Of a stretch of 64,000 nt of DNA, positions 26,073-33,467 are shown one piece after another. This stretch comes from CAYRJD01 sp965205925 (GTDB lineage Bacteria > Actinomycetota > Acidimicrobiia > Acidimicrobiales > Poriferisodalaceae). Where the stretch lies: assembly GCA_965205925.1 (NCBI GenBank), contig OZ242183.1, forward strand, positions 1 to 64,000, in the 5' to 3' direction. A program made the translations under genes and the position numbers. Within the stretch, counting starts at the first letter, position 1, and every line of letters begins with the position of its first letter. The notes beneath the pieces were generated by a model. The model made no database searches. It was given only the letters and a program-made list of their open reading frames with translations, and had not been told where the DNA came from.

Positions 26073-27589
26073 TAGTTAGCCACCACGCCAAGCAACTTGT
26101 TGGTGTCGGCTCGTAGAGACAATGCCAGCGCTAACTGTTCTTGTGTTAGGAGTGGTTCTTCTCCGGCCAGATCGGCAATCGTCAAAGCCACACTGCGCAC
26201 ACGCTGTAGACCGCGCCCACTGAGCGTGCGGTCTTCGAGGCGTGCATGCAACAACTTTTTGGCTTGTGGAGTAAGTGTTGAAACCTCGGCCAACTCCGAT
26301 CCGGTCAACTCAGCGTTGGATTCAACGCCGCGCTCGACTGCTCGCTGACGAGCGCGCGCAACGCGCTTTGCTACCTGCGCGGTTTCTTCCTCATCGCTGT
26401 TGGTCTTTAGCAGCGTGCCAGCGTTGGGTCGCTGCACCATGATGCGCAGGTCAAACCTGTCAAGTAGCGGGCCCGACAGACGGCGGGCGTAGCGCCTGCG
26501 TGCGGTCTCTGGGCAACGACACCACCCCGGGCGACCGGCTTCGCCGCATGGACAAGGATTCATGGCTGCCACCAATAAGAACCGGGCAGGGAAAACGCAA
26601 TTTCCGGCTGCGCGGCTGATGCGGATAACGCCTTCTTCTAGTGGTTGGCGCAGTGCCTCTAAAGCGGGTTGAGAAAACTCCCCTAGCTCGTCTAAAAACA
26701 ACACCCCACGATGCGCCAACGAGATCTCACCTGGACGGATCGCACCTGACCCACCGCCCACGAGCGCAACCAGCGTGGAGGAATGATGAGGGTGACGCAG
26801 CACCGGCCGAGTAGCCAGCCCGGTTGGTAAGTCAATGCCCGCTGCAGACTGAATACGACTGGCTTCTAAGGCGTATTTGTGTGGCAGCTCGGGCAGCAAC
26901 CCGACAAGCCTGCGCGCCAGCATGGTCTTGCCTGCGCCAGGCGGGCCAAGCATCAACAAATGATGTGCGCCAGCAGCGGCAACCTCTACGGCTTGACGAG
27001 CTTGTGGTTGTCCTAGCACTTCGCCGAAATCGGGAACCACAGGTAGGGGTGTTTGTGGTGGCATCGGCGGCGGATCGGGCCAGGTTGCAAGACCATTGAC
27101 CGCTGAGGTCAGTTGGCCTAGGCATTTGACGGCTTGAACGTCGCGTGGAGCTGCCGCCACGGTTTGGTGATATGCGTCGGTGGCCACGATCACCTCGTGA
27201 TTTGCGACTGCGGCAACCAGTGGCAGTACGCCATGTGTTGATCTGATTGTGCCGTCGAGACCGAGCTCACCGATGAATGCGCGGTTTTCTAGTGCTGCTG
27301 CGGGGATTTGCTCGGTAGCGCTGAGCACGGCCACAGCTATCGCTAGATCAAGCACGGCTCCTCCTTTGCGTATGCCTGAAGGAGCAAGATTTACGGTGAC
27401 TCGCCGCTGCGGCCATTCCAGCCCGGAGCTGAGCACTGCTGCACGCACGCGATCACGAGCTTCACGACATGCGGCATCGGGCAAACCGACGATGGTGAAT
27501 GACGGTAAACCGTTGGATAGGTGCACTTCGACTTGCACGACGTGACCTTTAACTCCAACGAGTGTGGCGGACGTTGCCACTGCGAGCAT
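26072..27589 (-). CDS. comM: ComM/YifB-type AAA+ ATPase (Mg-chelatase-like)
   Basis: A 505-residue ComM family hexameric helicase that helps branch migration during natural transformation. The N-terminal Lon-like fold carries LSNGLPSFTIVGLPDAA. Walker A is GPPGAGKTMLARRL, Walker B LFLDELGEFS. A Cys-rich segment MNPCPCGEAGRPGWCRC and the C-terminal Mg_chelatase_C part follow. I chose the ATG at 27589, preceded by CGGAG at 6-nt spacing; an open frame extends to 27775 but lacks family character. It is coupled to dprA. Confidence 0.95.
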   Translation of the reverse strand: MLAVATSATLVGVKGHVVQVEVHLSNGLPSFTIVGLPDAACREARDRVRAAVLSSGLEWPQRRVTVNLAPSGIRKGGAVLDLAIAVAVLSATEQIPAAALENRAFIGELGLDGTIRSTHGVLPLVAAVANHEVIVATDAYHQTVAAAPRDVQAVKCLGQLTSAVNGLATWPDPPPMPPQTPLPVVPDFGEVLGQPQARQAVEVAAAGAHHLLMLGPPGAGKTMLARRLVGLLPELPHKYALEASRIQSAAGIDLPTGLATRPVLRHPHHSSTLVALVGGGSGAIRPGEISLAHRGVLFLDELGEFSQPALEALRQPLEEGVIRISRAAGNCVFPARFLLVAAMNPCPCGEAGRPGWCRCPETARRRYARRLSGPLLDRFDLRIMVQRPNAGTLLKTNSDEEETAQVAKRVARARQRAVERGVESNAELTGSELAEVSTLTPQAKKLLHARLEDRTLSGRGLQRVRSVALTIADLAGEEPLLTQEQLALALSLRADTNKLLGVVAN

Positions 27590-27777
27590 GTACAACTCCG
27601 GTTGTGTTGCGCGCCGCAGACATAGACACACCAGTGCGTTAGCTGCGACGAAAAGGAGAGCTACCCGACGGGGTTGCGATAAACCGGAAGCAGATCTGCG
27701 GAGTGGCTTTGGAAAATGAGCTAGACGAGACCATAAACGAGAACCGAGGCTTTGCCAACTGGCAATAACTGCCAACC

Positions 27778-27808
27778 GGAATAACTGCTGACTGGAATAA
27801 CTGCTGTC
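27778..27808. repeat. 16-bp tandem repeat in the comM/peptide divergent spacer
   Basis: Positions 27778-27793 and 27794-27808 are near-identical copies of GGAATAACTGCTGACT, with a third degenerate copy just upstream (27761-27777). They lie within 45 nt of the start of the 42-residue peptide gene, where its promoter should be. The rest of the 27590-27818 spacer has nothing recognisable. Confidence 0.75.
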
Positions 27809-27818
27809 GGCGAAAGGG

Positions 27819-27947
27819 ATGAGTGATACTTCTTCGGTGGGTTACAACCCTTACCGCAAACAAAGCCGCAACAAGGTCGACATAGCGTTAGTGGCTGCGG
27901 CCGTGCTGGCGGTAGTGGTGCTTGTGGCTTGGGCGCTGCTGGGTTAG
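27819..27947 (+). CDS. 42-residue single-pass membrane peptide
   Basis: ATG at 27819 to TAG at 27947 encodes 42 residues: a polar N-terminus with SVGYNPYRKQSRNK followed by one strongly hydrophobic helix of about 20 residues (Ala/Val/Leu) ending in a Trp-containing WALLG. An AAAGGG lies just upstream but close to the ATG. The basic cytoplasmic N-terminus and the C-terminal helix suggest an N-in small membrane protein. It is divergent from comM and converges with yraN 22 nt away. Codon use looks like the neighbours. I do not recognise a family. Confidence 0.6.
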   Translation: MSDTSSVGYNPYRKQSRNKVDIALVAAAVLAVVVLVAWALLG

Positions 27948-27969
27948 CAAGACCGACTAGCCACTTGGG

Positions 27970-28335
27970 CTAAAACGCCGACTGCATCACCATGATTTCG
28001 CCGGCCACGATTGACACCACATCAAAACGCAGGTTGCGCGTTGCTGGTCCAAAAGACACGCCTTCACTGTGAGCTTCACGCAAAAACTCCAACGCCAGCA
28101 TGCGAATACGGCGTTGCTTGCCAACAGTAACAGCCTCGAAGCCATTGCCGAACCGATCGCTAGAACGAGTCTTGACCTCGCAGAAAACGAGTTGATGCGA
28201 ACCGATAAGAACGAGATCAAGCTCACCTGAACTGGTTCGCCAGTTGCGTGCGACTACCTGATAGCCACGATCGACATACCACTTCTGCGCGCTGTCTTCG
28301 CCACGACGGCCGAGAGCTTGACGAGCATTCGTCAC
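27970..28335 (-). CDS. yraN: YraN/UPF0102 family endonuclease-like protein
   Basis: A 121-residue member of the UPF0102 family, with a restriction-endonuclease-like fold and no firmly established role. The signature is present: ALGRRGEDSAQKWYVDRGY, NWRTSSGELDLVL and FCEVKTRSSDRFG, the latter with the E-x-K core. GTG start at 28335. It lies beside rplS and near comM/dprA, as in many bacteria where these genes cluster. Confidence 0.92.
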   Translation of the reverse strand: MTNARQALGRRGEDSAQKWYVDRGYQVVARNWRTSSGELDLVLIGSHQLVFCEVKTRSSDRFGNGFEAVTVGKQRRIRMLALEFLREAHSEGVSFGPATRNLRFDVVSIVAGEIMVMQSAF

Positions 28336-28345
28336 ACCCCTGAAC

Positions 28346-28375
28346 TTAGAACCGCTTTTGGTTAGAACCGCTTTT
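28346..28375. repeat. 16-bp-period tandem duplication across the rplS stop codon
   Basis: TTAGAACCGCTTTT occurs at 28346-28359 and again at 28362-28375. The second copy contains the rplS stop codon and last codons, so the sequence after rplS is a duplicate of its own gene end. Confidence 0.75.
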
Positions 28376-28706
28376 CTTTTATGCGTGCAGCTTTGCCGAT
28401 GCGGTCGCGCATGTAATACAACTTGGCGCGGCGCACATCACCAATCGCCACTCGCTCAATCTTGGCGATGCTCGGAGCGTGCAGCGGGAAGGTGCGCTCC
28501 ACACCGACACCAAAACTCAGCTTGCGTACCGTGAACGACTCCGAGATACCGGTACCGCGACGAGAGATGACGTAACCCTCAAACACCTGAGTGCGCTGGC
28601 GATTGCCCTCCACCACCTGGACGTGAACCTTGACAGTGTCACCGGTTTTGAAATCAGGAAGATCGTCGCGCAGGTGTGGCTTTTCGATCATGTCGGTGCT
28701 ACGCAT
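28362..28706 (-). CDS. rplS: 50S ribosomal protein L19
   Basis: A 114-residue L19 of the subunit interface. Signatures are LPDFKTGDTVKVHVQV, EGYVISRRGTGISESFTVRK and the C-terminal RAKLYYMRDRIGKAARIKEK. Length matches the family. Two possible starts (28706 and 28691) differ by five residues. It lies downstream of trmD, in the rpsP-khpA-rimM-trmD-rplS cluster. Confidence 0.97.
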   Translation of the reverse strand: MRSTDMIEKPHLRDDLPDFKTGDTVKVHVQVVEGNRQRTQVFEGYVISRRGTGISESFTVRKLSFGVGVERTFPLHAPSIAKIERVAIGDVRRAKLYYMRDRIGKAARIKEKRF

Positions 28707-28824
28707 TCGGTGTGCCTTTGTTCGTGTTTTGCTTGGCGGTTGTCTGGGTTTGTCTGGGCTTTTGCTTGGTTAGCTGCCTAGAGATTCCGCAGGCCGGGAT
28801 TGCCGCCCGTTAAAGGCTAAGGAG

Positions 28825-29556
28825 CTATGGCTCTAATCCAAACTCCTGCAGCCAGCACTGCTCTTGCTCGGTTAGCGAGCGCGCCTCCAACAGGTCTGGT
28901 CGCATTGCTGCGGTACGAACAATCGCCATGCAGTGACGCCAGCGAGCAACCTTGGCATGGTCGCCACTTCGCAATACCTCGGGCACAGTCAAGCCTTCAA
29001 AGGTTGCTGGTCGTGTCCATTGCGGATGCTCCAACAAACCATCAGAGAAGCTTTCGTTCAGCGGTGAGTCGGCGTTGCCGAGTACACCTGGTAATAAGCG
29101 CGCCACGGCTTCAATGATGAGCATGGCTGCAAACTCTCCGCCCGCTAGTACGACATCACCAACGGACACTTCACCGTCTACTAGCTCAGCGCGGATGCGT
29201 TCATCAACACCTTCGTAGCGGCCGCACAGCAGGCTGAAACCTTTAGTTTTCGCTAACTCTGCTGCAAAGGCCTGATCAAAACGTCGACCTCCTGGGTCTA
29301 ACAGCAGCAATGGACGCGGTGGGTTTGTTTGGCGAACCGCAGCAAAGGCTGAAGCAGGGCTCAAGATCATGCCGGGCCCGCCTCCAAATGGTGCGTCGTC
29401 TACAGACTGGTGGGGGTCGGTTGTGGCCATGCGTAGGTTTCGACCGTTGACGGCGAGCAACCCGTTGTCTTGAGCCTTGCCCAGAATCGACAGGCGCGCC
29501 ATGGCCTCGATTTCGGCCGGGAAGATGGTGAACACATCGACTGAGAAAGACGACAT
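28825..29556 (-). CDS. trmD: tRNA (guanine-37-N1)-methyltransferase
   Basis: A 243-residue TrmD, SPOUT fold, which makes m1G37 to prevent frameshifting. Signatures are VDVFTIFPAEIEAM at the start, DAPFGGGPGMILSP, LLCGRYEGVDERI and VSVGDVVLAGGEFAAM, the trefoil-knot SAM site. I chose the ATG at 29556 because its product begins like the family; a TTG at 29586 would add ten residues and overlap rimM. Upstream rimM ends 7 nt before it. Downstream rplS is 118 nt away. Confidence 0.96.
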   Translation of the reverse strand: MSSFSVDVFTIFPAEIEAMARLSILGKAQDNGLLAVNGRNLRMATTDPHQSVDDAPFGGGPGMILSPASAFAAVRQTNPPRPLLLLDPGGRRFDQAFAAELAKTKGFSLLCGRYEGVDERIRAELVDGEVSVGDVVLAGGEFAAMLIIEAVARLLPGVLGNADSPLNESFSDGLLEHPQWTRPATFEGLTVPEVLRSGDHAKVARWRHCMAIVRTAAMRPDLLEARSLTEQEQCWLQEFGLEP

Positions 29557-29563
29557 TGGTTTG

Positions 29564-30130
29564 TTAGCTCGAACGGTTGATTTCAAACAGACCGTCAGGC
29601 ACGTCGACTGTTATTTGACCGGGCGTGTGAGTAACCACGAAGGTCAGTGGCACCAGGTGTCCGTCTGCTAGCTCGAGTAGGTCTGATGCTGGGTTTTTTT
29701 GCACTGCAAGTACTTTGCCGTGTTCGGTTCCGCGCTGATCGATAACGATGCAACCGATTAGCTCGTGCACCCACAGCTCGTTTGAGTTAGCAATCGGTTC
29801 CGCCCACAACATGCAACCTGCCAATGACTCGGCTGCGGAACGGTCGGCGACTTGGGTAAAACGCACAAGCCACTTGTCTCCGTGACGGCGAGACGTAGTG
29901 ACGGTGAGCTTTCCGCGTGGACTTTCAAAACTGTTGGTAGGCGCGAAACGATCGGGTTGATTAGTGATCGCTCGTACGGTTACCTCGCCGTTTAGTCCGT
30001 GCGGCTTGGTGATTAGCCCAATCTCGAGAAGTCCGTCAGGCGGATCCGGCTTTGGCGCCGGTGGTTGTACTGACGGTGATTTTGACGACAGTGATTTAGC
30101 CGTCGAACTCGACCTCAACCTCGATGCCAT
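29564..30130 (-). CDS. rimM: Ribosome maturation factor RimM
   Basis: RimM binds S19 and assists 30S head assembly. The N-terminal barrel begins at LLEIGLITKPHGLNGEVTVR; the PRC-barrel part follows with NELWVHELIGCIVIDQRG and ends near ITVDVPDGLFEINR. The ATG at 30130 gives 188 residues with a Ser/Pro-rich 30-residue lead. A TTG at 30154 is also possible. Either way the start lies inside the khpA 3' end, so the two genes overlap by at least 35 nt. Confidence 0.93.
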   Translation of the reverse strand: MASRLRSSSTAKSLSSKSPSVQPPAPKPDPPDGLLEIGLITKPHGLNGEVTVRAITNQPDRFAPTNSFESPRGKLTVTTSRRHGDKWLVRFTQVADRSAAESLAGCMLWAEPIANSNELWVHELIGCIVIDQRGTEHGKVLAVQKNPASDLLELADGHLVPLTFVVTHTPGQITVDVPDGLFEINRSS

Positions 30131-30365
30131 CTTTGCGCCCAGCGGCGGTAACAAAGGTGCGGATTGAGTTGGCTACTCGGCCACGCTTGCCAATCACTCG
30201 GCCGATGTCATCGGGGCTTACTTTGGCCAGCATGCTGACCTTGGAGTCGGCTTGGGTTATCTCTACCTCAACTTGATCGGTGTGCTCCACCAGATGGCTA
30301 ATGAGGTACAACAGCACTTCCTCAGCAACTGTGCCTTGATCTTGGCCTTGATCTTGATCACTCAT
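30096..30365 (-). CDS. khpA: KhpA-type KH-domain RNA-binding protein
   Basis: An 89-residue single KH-domain protein (UPF0109). The GxxG loop is in IGRVIGKRGRVANSIRT. KhpA pairs with KhpB (Jag/EloR) as a small-RNA and mRNA-binding complex that affects cell elongation; the partner is not in this window. The N-terminus has a DQGQDQG tandem encoded by a short DNA repeat. It overlaps rpsP upstream by 4 nt and rimM downstream, the standard rpsP-khpA-rimM-trmD order. Confidence 0.93.
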   Translation of the reverse strand: MSDQDQGQDQGTVAEEVLLYLISHLVEHTDQVEVEITQADSKVSMLAKVSPDDIGRVIGKRGRVANSIRTFVTAAGRKDGIEVEVEFDG

Positions 30366-30646
30366 TGTGCGCTCGCTTTTTTAGCTTTGGAAGCTTCGAA
30401 CTCATCTGCTGCACCGCAAATTTTCAACAGCTTGGCGACCGCATCGGAAGGTTGGGCACCCTTGCTCATCCAGTGCACGACTCGGTCGTTATTGATTTCG
30501 ATACCGGACGGCTCTTGCAAGGGGTAGTAGGTGCCGAGAATTTCCAGGACGCGACTATCGCGCGGTGAACGTTTATCAGCAGCGACAACTCGATAGCTGG
30601 GGTGTTTTCTTTTTCCGGTGCGCATTAGACGCAGTCGTACGGCCAT
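30362..30646 (-). CDS. rpsP: 30S ribosomal protein S16
   Basis: A 94-residue S16. VRLRLMRTGKRKHPSYRVVAADKR at the start and the ILGTYYPLQEP segment are typical. The C-terminal Ala/Lys-rich end is common in actinobacteria. It overlaps khpA by 4 nt. Upstream a long hairpin lies between ffh and rpsP. Confidence 0.97.
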   Translation of the reverse strand: MAVRLRLMRTGKRKHPSYRVVAADKRSPRDSRVLEILGTYYPLQEPSGIEINNDRVVHWMSKGAQPSDAVAKLLKICGAADEFEASKAKKASAQ

Positions 30647-30680
30647 GGTGCTCCGTAGGTAAGTGGTGAGTAGGCCAGTG

Positions 30681-30725
30681 CAGCCTAAGCACCGAGGCTA
30701 ACGGTGGCTAGCGGTGCTCAGGCTG
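30681..30725 (-). terminator. Long hairpin at the ffh-rpsP junction
   Basis: CAGCCTGAGCACCG and CGGTGCTTAGGCTG pair over 13 of 14 positions with a 17-nt loop that may pair further (GCTA/TAGC). The 5' arm contains the last ffh codons and the loop begins at its stop codon (30708-30710). No T-tract follows, so it may be a processing or partial-termination signal separating ffh from the ribosomal-protein group. Confidence 0.6.
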
Positions 30726-32228
30726 TTGCAGGTCGCTAGGAAGCTTAAAGCCCTCGGGTAGTTGCAAATCTAAGTCTGCCAGGATGTCTTTTTTGGACTT
30801 GGTTTGGCTGGTGGAGCCGCCGGTGCGACTAGCTGTGCCACGGTTCTTGGCTTGGTTTTTGTTTAGCTTTTTCTTGCCGGGTTTTCGGGTTGCTTTGGCT
30901 CGTTTCTTTGTTCCCATGGTCGACATCATTTTTTTCATCTGTGAAAACTGGCGTAACAGATTCGACACCTGAGTAGTGCTGGTGCCACTGCCGGCGGCGA
31001 TGCGTGCACGCCTTGAGGTGTCGATGAGATCGGGTTTAGTTCGCTCATCAGGCGTCATTGACAAAACGATGGCTTCGGCCTGAGTGAGCCGCCCATCATC
31101 TAGGTCGGCATCTTTTACTTCAGAGGGCACACCAGGCATCATTGACACCAGGCCTTTCAGGTTGCCCATCTTTCGAACTTGGCGAAGCTGCTCAACAAAA
31201 TCATCAAGTGTGAAAGAGCCGTCTATTAGGCGTTGCGCCGAGGCGGCGGCTTCTTCGGCTTCATAGACCTGCTCGGCTTTTTCGATCAGTGTGGTGACAT
31301 CACCCATGCCGAGAATGCGAGTAGCCATCCGATCGGGATGGAACTGCTCAAACTCGTCCAACGCTTCGCCGACTGAAGTAAAAGCGATCGGGCGACCGAG
31401 AACCTCGCTGACCGAAAGTGCTGCTCCTGCTCGGGCGTCACCGTCAAGTTTTGTGAGAATGACAGCGTCGATTTCAAGAGTGGCGTGAAATACGCTGGCG
31501 GTGTTGACCGCGTCTTGGCCTGTCATAGCGTCCAATACAAAGAACGTGTAATCCGGCGACACGGCGTCTGATACGTGAGCGACCTCTGTCATTAGCTCGG
31601 TGTCGACGGCTAAGCGGCCGGCGGTGTCAACTATTAGCACGTCCTTGCCGAGCTGGCGAGCTTGAGCTAGCCCCGCGGCGGCGACCGCTACCGGATTGGG
31701 TTGCTCAGCAGCATCGGTATTAACCGTGTTGTTATCGCTGTTATCGGCGCTCGAGACCGGCACGTCGATGCGAGCGGCCAGCACGCGCAGTTGCTCTACA
31801 GCGGCTGGACGTTGTAAGTCTGCGCCAACTAGTAGCGGGTTACGTCCCTGGGATTTAAACCATTGCGCCAGCTTTACAGCAGCGGTTGTCTTACCGCTGC
31901 CTTGTAGGCCTGCGAGTAACACAACGGTGGGTGCGGTGTCTGCATAAGTCAGAGTTAGCGTCTCTTTGCCGAGAGTGGCTTGAAGCTCTTCGTTAACAAT
32001 CTTGATGACTTGCTGACCAGGAGTGAGACTGGCTGAGACTTCCGAGCCAGCACAACGAATGCGAATTCGTTCGATAAAGCTGTCAACGACTTTCAGATTG
32101 ACATCGGCCTCAAGCAGGGCGCGGCGAATCTCTGTGCAAGCTCCGTCGATGTCGGACTCTGTTAGACGACCTCGCCCTCGCAGGCGTGTGAAAACGTTTT
32201 CAAAGCGTTGCGTCAGGGTGTCAAACAT
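30708..32228 (-). CDS. ffh: Signal recognition particle protein Ffh (SRP54)
   Basis: A 506-residue SRP GTPase that targets membrane proteins. The N domain precedes the G domain with LLAGLQGSGKTTAAVKLA, DTAGRLAVD and TKLDGDARAG. The C-terminal Met-rich M domain has MKKMMSTMGTKK, followed by a Lys-rich tail. The tail is a little longer than usual. ffh, ftsY and smc are consecutive, the common arrangement. SRP RNA was not found in the window. Confidence 0.97.
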   Translation of the reverse strand: MFDTLTQRFENVFTRLRGRGRLTESDIDGACTEIRRALLEADVNLKVVDSFIERIRIRCAGSEVSASLTPGQQVIKIVNEELQATLGKETLTLTYADTAPTVVLLAGLQGSGKTTAAVKLAQWFKSQGRNPLLVGADLQRPAAVEQLRVLAARIDVPVSSADNSDNNTVNTDAAEQPNPVAVAAAGLAQARQLGKDVLIVDTAGRLAVDTELMTEVAHVSDAVSPDYTFFVLDAMTGQDAVNTASVFHATLEIDAVILTKLDGDARAGAALSVSEVLGRPIAFTSVGEALDEFEQFHPDRMATRILGMGDVTTLIEKAEQVYEAEEAAASAQRLIDGSFTLDDFVEQLRQVRKMGNLKGLVSMMPGVPSEVKDADLDDGRLTQAEAIVLSMTPDERTKPDLIDTSRRARIAAGSGTSTTQVSNLLRQFSQMKKMMSTMGTKKRAKATRKPGKKKLNKNQAKNRGTASRTGGSTSQTKSKKDILADLDLQLPEGFKLPSDLQQPEHR

Positions 32229-32316
32229 GCCGGTTTGAGGCTAGCGAACCTGCGTGCTTAGCTATTTTGCGGTGCTATTTTTCAGCACCATTTTACGGTG
32301 CTATTTTGCGGTCGGA

Positions 32317-33447
32317 TTAGGCGGCGTCGCCTAGCAGTTCGTCAACGAACTTGTCGGAATCAAACTCCACCAGATCTTCTACGGTCTCTCCTAAGCCAAT
32401 CAACTTGACCGGCAATCCAAGCTGAGATTCGATGGCAAACACGATGCCACCCTTGGCTGATCCATCGAGCTTGGTGAGAATCACGCCTGTTACTGCGGCG
32501 GCTTGAGTGAAGCTCTCTGCTTGGCTCAAACCGTTTTGGCCGGTGGTGGCGTCTATGACCAGTAGTACCTCGGTAACGCAACCCGGTGCCTTATCGGCTA
32601 CTCGGCGGATTTTGGCTAGCTCGGCCATCAGGTTGGATTTGTTTTGAAGACGGCCGGCGGTGTCGGCGAGCACTATGTCGTAGTTGCGTGACGCAGCAGC
32701 AGTGACGCTGTCGTGAATGACAGAGCCTGGGTCTGCTCCGACCGAGCCTGACACTAGGTAGCCGTCGCAGCGATTGGCCCAGGTGCTGAGCTGCTCGGTG
32801 GCTGCGGCGCGAAAGGTATCGGCGGCAGCGAACACGGCTCGTTTGCCGTCTTGTTGAAGGCGATGGCCAACTTTTCCTATGGAGGTGGTTTTACCGACAC
32901 CGTTTACGCCCACAAAGAGCCAGACCGGGGTGCAAGGTGCGGTGGGTGAATCCAGCGTCAACCGCAATGAGCGATCATGGTTTTGCAGGGTTGCGCGCAT
33001 TTGTTGGCCGAGCGCTGTGATGAGGTCGGTGCCTTGCGTGATGCGCTGATCGGCTGCGGTTGTTCGCAGCTGATCGACAAGTTCTGTTGCTGTGTTTATG
33101 CCAACGTCGGACAGGATGAGTGCATCGGTTAGCTGGTTCCAGGTGTCTTCATCGACGCCTCGGCCGCTGATTGTGCTGAGTGAGCGTCCTATGCCTGAGC
33201 GAGCCTTGGCGAGACCAGAGCGAAACCTGCCGACTGGTTTTGCAGGGTCAGCGCTTGGCTCTTGAGTCGGCCTTGTTATTGGCTTTACCGGTGGCTTTAT
33301 AGGTGGTCTTATAGGTGGTCTTATAGATGGTTTTGCTCGATGCTGATAGCTGGGACGCGAAGTCCACCATTTGTGGACGAACGGGAGGCTTGCCAAAATC
33401 GTCAGTGCCACCACAAACAAAATGATCAGCAGCGTTGTAGAGCTCAT
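32317..33447 (-). CDS. ftsY: SRP receptor FtsY
   Basis: A 376-residue SRP receptor GTPase. An N-terminal hydrophobic helix (residues 5-25) should anchor it in the membrane, followed by a Pro/Arg/Lys-rich linker coded by 12-bp tandem repeats. The NG domain starts near residue 75, with FVGVNGVGKTTSIGKV, LADTAGRLQNK and TKLDGSAKGG. The linker replaces the acidic A domain of E. coli FtsY. It lies 20 nt after smc and upstream of ffh. Confidence 0.96.
   Translation of the reverse strand: MSSTTLLIILFVVALTILASLPFVHKWWTSRPSYQHRAKPSIRPPIRPPIKPPVKPITRPTQEPSADPAKPVGRFRSGLAKARSGIGRSLSTISGRGVDEDTWNQLTDALILSDVGINTATELVDQLRTTAADQRITQGTDLITALGQQMRATLQNHDRSLRLTLDSPTAPCTPVWLFVGVNGVGKTTSIGKVGHRLQQDGKRAVFAAADTFRAAATEQLSTWANRCDGYLVSGSVGADPGSVIHDSVTAAASRNYDIVLADTAGRLQNKSNLMAELAKIRRVADKAPGCVTEVLLVIDATTGQNGLSQAESFTQAAAVTGVILTKLDGSAKGGIVFAIESQLGLPVKLIGLGETVEDLVEFDSDKFVDELLGDAA
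33290..33337 (-). repeat. 12-bp tandem repeats in ftsY linker
   Basis: Four 12-bp units (33290-33301, 33302-33313, 33314-33325, 33326-33337) run in tandem; the second and third are identical. They encode four repeats of a four-residue Pro-containing basic motif (RPPI/KPPV-like) between the FtsY membrane helix and NG domain. Confidence 0.85.
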
Positions 33448-33467
33448 GAAAGTTCAGCTTGCTTGGG

